A stretch of 64,000 nt of DNA, taken from NCBI GenBank assembly GCA_044841755.1, contig JAXOFM010000001.1, positions 744,001 to 808,000 on the forward strand, read 5' to 3'. The notes under the pieces were generated by a model, which saw only the letters and a list, made by a program, of their open reading frames with translations, was not told where the DNA came from and made no database searches. Source of the DNA: CAZAPO01 sp044841755. Its GTDB lineage: Bacteria; Bacteroidota; Bacteroidia; Flavobacteriales; Flavobacteriaceae. Shown here piece by piece: positions 59,268-64,000 of the stretch. The stretch's first letter is position 1. Every line of letters begins with the position of its first letter. A program made the translations under genes and the position numbers.

Positions 59268-61562
59268 CTATAAAGACCTAATTCTCAACCCAACAAATGC
59301 CATTCTAGGAGTCGCTGGTCCGTAAACATAATTGCTATCACGATTCTTTCCAGTATCAAAATCGTCTTGATATGCATTAAAGATATTCTTAACACCTCCG
59401 GAAAGTTCGAAACCAGCGTTCCATTTAGGAAGATTAAAAGTGTAGCTCGATTTAAAACCTAGTTCATGAAATGGTTTGGATTCCACATAAGCATCAGTTA
59501 ATTGCTCTGGTGCGCCAGCAAAATGCGCTATGGTCATGCTTCCTGTATATACATAGTTGATGGTAGTATTAAACTTTGTGCTTGGCATAAATGATAAGGT
59601 TGCAAAACCATAGTTGTCAGGAGTACGCAAAAACTTTCGCATTGATGGCAAACCTTCAATATTCTCAACAGCTGTATCAAATTTACTTGACTGAATGTTG
59701 AAACCAGCTTCCAGTTGCATTTTCTTATTATAATTGGCACGAACTTCAAATGTTAGTCCTTTTACAGTTGCTCCATCTCCATTTTGTTTTTCAAACAATT
59801 CTCCAAAATTATCTTCTCCCAAAGGGGCTAAATAAAAAGCATCTCGCAAATGTGTATAGAAACCTTCAACTGTAAAACCAAAGATATATTTCTCCATTGG
59901 TTTGTCATAGTTGATAGAAGCACTCCAGCTGTTAGACCGCTCTTCTTTTAGATCATCAGACAATGAGATTCTTGAAATTCCTCCACCTGCAAAAGCGATA
60001 TGTAAATCAGTATCGAACGCTTGAGGAGCTCTAAATCCTGTACTCCAAGTGGTCCTAAATTGCAAGTTGTTTTCAGGTTTGTATAGCAAAGAAACACGTG
60101 GGCTTAAAATTACTCTATCAACCAAGTTATGTTTATCTGCTCGCACACCAGAAAGTAAAGTGAGTTGTGGTGTAAACTCCCAATCACTCTGGAAAAAAGC
60201 AGCATAAGTTTTTGTAGTTTGATCGATAAGGTAGTTATAAGCTTCAATCTCGTCGTTAACGTCATCATAGACATATTCACTCCCAAAGGTTAACACATTG
60301 TCACCCTTAATAAAATTGTTTAAACGATGATTGAACTGTACGCCTCCTTGAAAAGTTACGGTTTTTGATATTCCGTAAGGCGGATTTGCTAAATGGTCAT
60401 CAATATCACTTTGTTCATCTGGGAAGATTCCTGTGTAATGATCTCTATCTGTACGTTGCCAACCTAAGTAAGTGATAAGTGAACTATTCTCTTTATTGAA
60501 ATTGATTTGATAATCTAAACTTCCCATTAACACATCGTGCGTGCGTTCTTCAGATTGTAGTGCCAAATGAGTATCTGTATCAACCATTTCACCACCATAA
60601 CGATACTCGTGTAAACTACTAAAACTAGCTTCTAACTTTTGGTTATCAGCAGGAAGTAAGAATCCATTAATACCAAAAGAGGTATTGTCCAATTCTGGTA
60701 ATTCGGAGTAATTATCAACATTGGCATCATAAGCATCACGCTTACGATTATTAATGAAGAACGAAATTCCAGAATTTTCATTCTTTGAAACCAATGTAGC
60801 ATTTCCGTTAATGATGTGATCGCTTGCATCTCCTAAAATAGATTGGTACGTATTATTGACGTCAAAGCTATTTTCTTTCGGAATTTTAGTAATAATATTT
60901 ACCACTCCACCAATAGCACTTGAACCGTAGAGTGTAGAACCACCACCACGAATAGTTTCAATACGTTCGATCATGTTTATTGGAATTTGCTCGAGACCAT
61001 ATAACCCAGTTAACGGACTAAAAATTGGTCGACCATTCACTAAAATTTGCGAGTAGCCACCTGCAAGACCGTTCATACGCAATTGTGTGTAATTACAAGT
61101 TTGACAGTCTGTTTCAACTCTTAAACCAGGTTGAAATTTAAGTCCGTCAGCCAATGAGCATGCCTGTACATTTTCTAAAGCTTGACTGTTTAAGACGTTC
61201 ACAATTACAGGAGAATCGGTTTTTCGTTTGAAAGTTCGGGTTCCAGTAACTACAATCTCATCAAGTAAAGAGGCTTCCTCAAGGTTAAAATTAACTTTTA
61301 TATCTTGATCGATAATGGTAATTTTTCTTTTCAAAGTTGTGTAACCAGTAAAAGAAGCTTCCAAAGTATATTCGCCTGCTGTAAGATCCTTAATGGTAAA
61401 TTCTCCATTAACATCAGCTACAGATCCTTTAGTAGTGTTAACCACAAGGATGTTAGCATAAGCCAGCGGATTTCCTTCATTACTTACGATTCCTGATACG
61501 TTAAAAGTTTGTCCTAAAAGGCAACTTGAATATATAAACAGAACAAAGAAAATGTTCTTCAT
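59268..61562 (-). CDS. TonB-dependent outer-membrane receptor
   Basis: A 764-aa receptor with a signal peptide (ending LLGQ), a carboxypeptidase-like regulatory domain (about 22-105; NVSGIVSNEGNPLAYANILV), a plug domain (about 110-225; ALENVQACSLADGLKFQPGL, then CQTCNYTQLRMNGLAGGYSQ) and a 22-strand-type barrel ending FVGLRIRSL. It probably imports a metal complex: it is divergent from a DtxR-family regulator and ZIP transporter and shares an operator with them. The exact ligand cannot be told. Confidence 0.95.
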   Translation of the reverse strand: MKNIFFVLFIYSSCLLGQTFNVSGIVSNEGNPLAYANILVVNTTKGSVADVNGEFTIKDLTAGEYTLEASFTGYTTLKRKITIIDQDIKVNFNLEEASLLDEIVVTGTRTFKRKTDSPVIVNVLNSQALENVQACSLADGLKFQPGLRVETDCQTCNYTQLRMNGLAGGYSQILVNGRPIFSPLTGLYGLEQIPINMIERIETIRGGGSTLYGSSAIGGVVNIITKIPKENSFDVNNTYQSILGDASDHIINGNATLVSKNENSGISFFINNRKRDAYDANVDNYSELPELDNTSFGINGFLLPADNQKLEASFSSLHEYRYGGEMVDTDTHLALQSEERTHDVLMGSLDYQINFNKENSSLITYLGWQRTDRDHYTGIFPDEQSDIDDHLANPPYGISKTVTFQGGVQFNHRLNNFIKGDNVLTFGSEYVYDDVNDEIEAYNYLIDQTTKTYAAFFQSDWEFTPQLTLLSGVRADKHNLVDRVILSPRVSLLYKPENNLQFRTTWSTGFRAPQAFDTDLHIAFAGGGISRISLSDDLKEERSNSWSASINYDKPMEKYIFGFTVEGFYTHLRDAFYLAPLGEDNFGELFEKQNGDGATVKGLTFEVRANYNKKMQLEAGFNIQSSKFDTAVENIEGLPSMRKFLRTPDNYGFATLSFMPSTKFNTTINYVYTGSMTIAHFAGAPEQLTDAYVESKPFHELGFKSSYTFNLPKWNAGFELSGGVKNIFNAYQDDFDTGKNRDSNYVYGPATPRMAFVGLRIRSL

Positions 61563-61579
61563 CTTTTCTAAAATTTTTA

Positions 61580-61587
61580 CAAAGATA
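61580..61587 (-). promoter_or_regulatory. -7 box TATCTTTG of the TonB receptor gene
   Basis: Perfect TAnnTTTG match on the minus strand, 17 bases before ATG 61562. The -33 position falls within the operator palindrome. Confidence 0.6.
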
Positions 61588-61595
61588 AAATAAAA

Positions 61596-61611
61596 TTTAG
61601 ACTTGTCTAAA
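61596..61611. promoter_or_regulatory. Operator palindrome for the DtxR-family regulator
   Basis: Perfect palindrome TTTAGAC-TT-GTCTAAA. It lies between the divergent -7 boxes, over the expected -33 region of the TonB receptor. Size and dyad form fit binding by a metal-dependent DtxR/MntR-type dimer. That the neighbouring regulator binds it is inferred. Confidence 0.75.
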
Positions 61612-61638
61612 AATTTATTTCAATTACAGTAAATAGTT

Positions 61639-61646
61639 TATATTTG
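61639..61646 (+). promoter_or_regulatory. -7 box TATATTTG of the regulator-ZIP operon
   Basis: Perfect TAnnTTTG match 15 bases before ATG 61662. The operator lies upstream of it. Confidence 0.55.
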
Positions 61647-61661
61647 TTGAAAATTTTTGAA

Positions 61662-62318
61662 ATGGTTACGTTTTCCGAAGAGAACTATTTAAAGGCTATC
61701 TATCATTTATCGAAACATGGAACGGTTTCGGTAAGCACCAATGCTATTGCTAATAAAATAGAGACCAAAGCTTCTTCGGTTACAGATATGGTCAAGAAAC
61801 TTGCCGATAAAGACTTGGTAATTTATAAGAAGTATCAAGGTGTAGAGTTAACAGAAACGGGAAGACTTACTGCAACCTCAGTAATCAGAAAACATCGTCT
61901 TTGGGAAGTTTTCTTGGTAAATAAGTTGAACTTTTCTTGGGATGAGGTTCATGAAGTGGCAGAACAATTAGAGCATATTAGGTCTGAAAAACTTACCGAT
62001 CAATTAGACGCATTTTTAGATTTTCCAACTCAAGACCCTCATGGAGATCCAATTCCCGATAAGTACGGAAACATGAAAAAGACAGATAAAGTTTTACTGT
62101 CTCAAGTTGATGAGGGAGAACAATGTTTGTGTGTTGGAGTAAAGGATTCGTCGGCAACTTTTTTAAAGTATCTGGATAAGCACGGTATTTCTTTGGGCTC
62201 TGAAATAAAAGTAGTTTCAAAGGAGTCCTTTGATGAATCTATGATTCTGAAAATTGCCAATAGCGAAATGACCATTTCAAAAGAAGTATCGAATAACTTA
62301 TTTGTAAAAATTATATAA
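61662..62318 (+). CDS. Metal-dependent transcriptional regulator, DtxR/MntR family
   Basis: A 218-aa regulator: N-terminal winged helix (about 1-65; NYLKAIYHLSKHGTVSVSTN, IETKASSVTDMVKKLADKDL), a metal-binding and dimerisation domain (about 66-140; TATSVIRKHRLWEVFLVNKL, then VAEQLEHIRS), and a C-terminal FeoA/SH3-like domain (about 145-218). Such proteins use Mn2+ or Fe2+ as corepressor. ATG 61662 was chosen over TTG 61644, which overlaps the -7 box. Its stop overlaps the ZIP start by one base. Confidence 0.93.
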   Translation: MVTFSEENYLKAIYHLSKHGTVSVSTNAIANKIETKASSVTDMVKKLADKDLVIYKKYQGVELTETGRLTATSVIRKHRLWEVFLVNKLNFSWDEVHEVAEQLEHIRSEKLTDQLDAFLDFPTQDPHGDPIPDKYGNMKKTDKVLLSQVDEGEQCLCVGVKDSSATFLKYLDKHGISLGSEIKVVSKESFDESMILKIANSEMTISKEVSNNLFVKII

Positions 62319-63139
62319 TGGATCAAATACTAACCTATTTTGAATCAATTGACCCAATTCTAGGAGCCCTTTATGCTTCATTGTTTACCTGGATTCTTAC
62401 CGCAGCAGGAGCAGCGTTGGTGTTCTTTTTTAAAGGAATGAACAGAGCAGTACTCGATGGAATGCTGGGTTTTACTGGAGGAGTCATGGTAGCTGCAAGT
62501 TTCTGGAGCTTATTAGCACCAGGAATTGAAATGAGTCCTGGAGAAGGTTTTGTAAAAGTGATCCCAGCAGCAGTTGGATTTGCTTTAGGAGCGTTGTTCC
62601 TATTTGGAATGGATAAAGTACTTCCCCATTTACATATTAATTTTAAGGAAAGTGAAAAGGAAGGAATTAAAACACCATGGCATAGAACAACCTTATTAGT
62701 TTTAGCAATAACACTTCATAATATTCCTGAGGGATTAGCAGTAGGCGTACTTTTTGGTGGAGTAGCAGCAGGAATTCCTGAAGCAACCATTGGAGGTGCT
62801 GTTGCCCTAGCACTTGGTATTGCCATTCAAAACTTTCCTGAAGGATTGGCTGTTTCGATGCCAATGCGTCGTCAAGGAGCTAGTAAGTTTAAAAGTTTTT
62901 GGTACGGACAAATGTCTGCCATTGTTGAACCAGTAGCAGCTGTGGTAGGAGCTTTAGCTGTAACTTTCTTCACACCAATTTTACCATATGCACTAGCTTT
63001 TGCAGCAGGAGCAATGATATTTGTTGTAGTTGAAGAAGTAATTCCAGAAACACAAAGAGATAAATACACAGATATCGCTACCCTTGGTTTTATAGGTGGT
63101 TTTATCATCATGATGACACTTGATGTTGCTTTAGGTTAA
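62318..63139 (+). CDS. ZIP family divalent metal transporter
   Basis: A 273-aa inner-membrane transporter with about eight hydrophobic segments and the two ZIP metal-site motifs HNIPEGLAVGV (His about 134) and QNFPEGLAVSM (about 171). In most ZIPs the second motif begins with His; the Gln here is a mild change seen in some subfamilies. It is translated together with the DtxR-family regulator, so metal-responsive expression is likely. Zn2+, Fe2+ and Mn2+ are all possible. Confidence 0.93.
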   Translation: MDQILTYFESIDPILGALYASLFTWILTAAGAALVFFFKGMNRAVLDGMLGFTGGVMVAASFWSLLAPGIEMSPGEGFVKVIPAAVGFALGALFLFGMDKVLPHLHINFKESEKEGIKTPWHRTTLLVLAITLHNIPEGLAVGVLFGGVAAGIPEATIGGAVALALGIAIQNFPEGLAVSMPMRRQGASKFKSFWYGQMSAIVEPVAAVVGALAVTFFTPILPYALAFAAGAMIFVVVEEVIPETQRDKYTDIATLGFIGGFIIMMTLDVALG

Positions 63140-63198
63140 ACTGTTTGAAGCGGGAAGAATTATTACTAACTTTCTAGCTTTAAACTAAACCAATAGCA

Positions 63199-64000
63199 AT
63201 GAAACGTTTTATATTATGCTGTGTAGCTGTAATGGCTATTCAGTTCACTTATTCACAAGACAAACAATCTTTTCAACCACTTGATGTTTTTCAGTTAGAG
63301 CATGCTGCCGATCCTCAAATTTCTCCTGACGGAACTCAAATTGTGTATCGCAGAAGTGGATTTGATATCATGAAAGACAGAGGTAAAGGTAACCTTTGGA
63401 TTGTCAATACAGATGGCAGTAATCATAGAAAATTAACGTCAAGAGAAGTCAGCGAAAGTGGAGCAAGATGGTCGCCTTCTGGTGATCGCATTGTTTTTAG
63501 TAGTTCAACAAATGAAGGATCAGAGATCTACATTTATTGGGTAAAGACAGCGGCTATTGCTAAGATCTCGCAATTAGAAGGTTCTCCAGGAAGCATTACG
63601 TGGTCTCCTGATGGCAAGCATTTAGCATTTACAATGTTTGTTCCTAAAGCACCTCCAGTAGTAGTGAAAGGACCAAAAAAACCGCGAGGCGCAGAATGGG
63701 CAAAACCTGCAAGAATAACAGATCGTTTAAAGCATGAGGCAGATGGTCGTGGTTACATGCCAACTGGATTTACGCATATTTTTATGATTCCTTCTCAAGG
63801 AGGAACTCCAAGACAAATAACAAGCGACAACTATAGTCATAGAGGGATTTCGTTTTCACCTAACGGAAAAGACATCTATTTTTCTTCAAACAGACATCCA
63901 GATTGGGAGTACGATTTTAGGAACAGTGAAGTGTATAAAGTAAATGTTGATATTAAAAAGATAACACAGTTAACCTCTCAACAAGGTCCAGATCACTCTC
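63199..64000 (+). CDS. S9 family peptidase, N-terminal part (runs off the window)
   Basis: From ATG 63199 the frame is open to the window end (267 codons). It begins with a signal peptide (ending FTYSQ) and then a beta-propeller of WD40-like PD40 repeats (ADPQISPDGTQIVYRRSG, ARWSPSGDRIVFSSSTNE, ITWSPDGKHLAFTM, ISFSPNGKDIYFSSNRH). This is the propeller of prolyl-oligopeptidase-type (S9) dipeptidyl or acylaminoacyl peptidases; the catalytic hydrolase domain would lie beyond the window. Confidence 0.88.
   Translation, partial: MKRFILCCVAVMAIQFTYSQDKQSFQPLDVFQLEHAADPQISPDGTQIVYRRSGFDIMKDRGKGNLWIVNTDGSNHRKLTSREVSESGARWSPSGDRIVFSSSTNEGSEIYIYWVKTAAIAKISQLEGSPGSITWSPDGKHLAFTMFVPKAPPVVVKGPKKPRGAEWAKPARITDRLKHEADGRGYMPTGFTHIFMIPSQGGTPRQITSDNYSHRGISFSPNGKDIYFSSNRHPDWEYDFRNSEVYKVNVDIKKITQLTSQQGPDHS

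Overview
The window reads as a contiguous chromosomal segment of a member of the Flavobacteriaceae (phylum Bacteroidota). The evidence is the gene content and the local signals: a short ATP synthase operon without atpDC, the gliding protein GldH, a TonB receptor with a carboxypeptidase-like N-terminal domain, HU-SPOR and DUF4292 proteins, AT-rich DNA, almost no Shine-Dalgarno sequences, several TTG starts, and many -7 boxes of the Bacteroidetes form TAnnTTTG. I saw no complete insertion sequence, prophage, CRISPR array, tRNA or rRNA.

Layout. 1-3.6 kb: atpF(partial)-atpH-atpA-atpG with a terminator. 3.6-9.6 kb: envelope genes (lipoprotein, flippase, dut, TPR protein, DUF4292 lipoprotein, and an EnvC/M23-like protein broken by a one-base frameshift). 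9.5-14.4 kb: thioesterase, HU-SPOR protein, dprA, trpS and plsC, with trpS and plsC on back-to-back promoters. 14.4-18 kb: a lipoprotein, an ECF sigma factor and an unusual anti-sigma-like protein that ends in a beta-barrel, then recA. 18.2-20.8 kb: trhO-trhP-ferredoxin, two routes to the same tRNA wobble modification. 20.9-26.9 kb: ricT-gldH-PBP1A and a convergent acetoacetyl-CoA ligase.

27.3-43.9 kb is a heme region. On the minus strand hemA-hemCD(fused)-hemE-EI24-GNAT-hemF-hemB run on into a serine hydrolase, a CNNM/CBS protein, ogt and an exonuclease, ending at one strong terminator. Divergent from hemA are an AraC regulator and hemH, then a large BNR-repeat protein overlapping hemJ. Every step from glutamyl-tRNA to protoheme except hemL is present. 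43.9-53.7 kb: mixed single genes (orphan histidine kinase, enoyl-CoA hydratase, Gfo/Idh oxidoreductase, radical SAM protein, a second AraC regulator followed by a 56-aa protein, HD hydrolase, second PlsC, bacilliredoxin).

53.8-59.3 kb: a TerB-DnaJ protein, a cold-shock gene, a long cold-shock protein, a sterol desaturase-like gene, and a compact minus-strand operon csp-rpsU-NYN/LOTUS-sigma70. This stretch is bracketed by degraded 3' ends of OmpR-type response-regulator genes. Beside one of them lies the tail of an apparent S41 peptidase, arranged like a deletion scar. 59.3-64 kb: a TonB receptor and a divergent DtxR-family regulator-ZIP transporter pair around a perfect operator palindrome, then the start of an S9 peptidase.

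The strongest candidates for something not fully described are the csp-rpsU-NYN-sigma operon, the lipoprotein-ECF-barrel signalling set, and the trhO-trhP-ferredoxin operon. All function calls come from reading motifs and family resemblance by eye; no database search was run.
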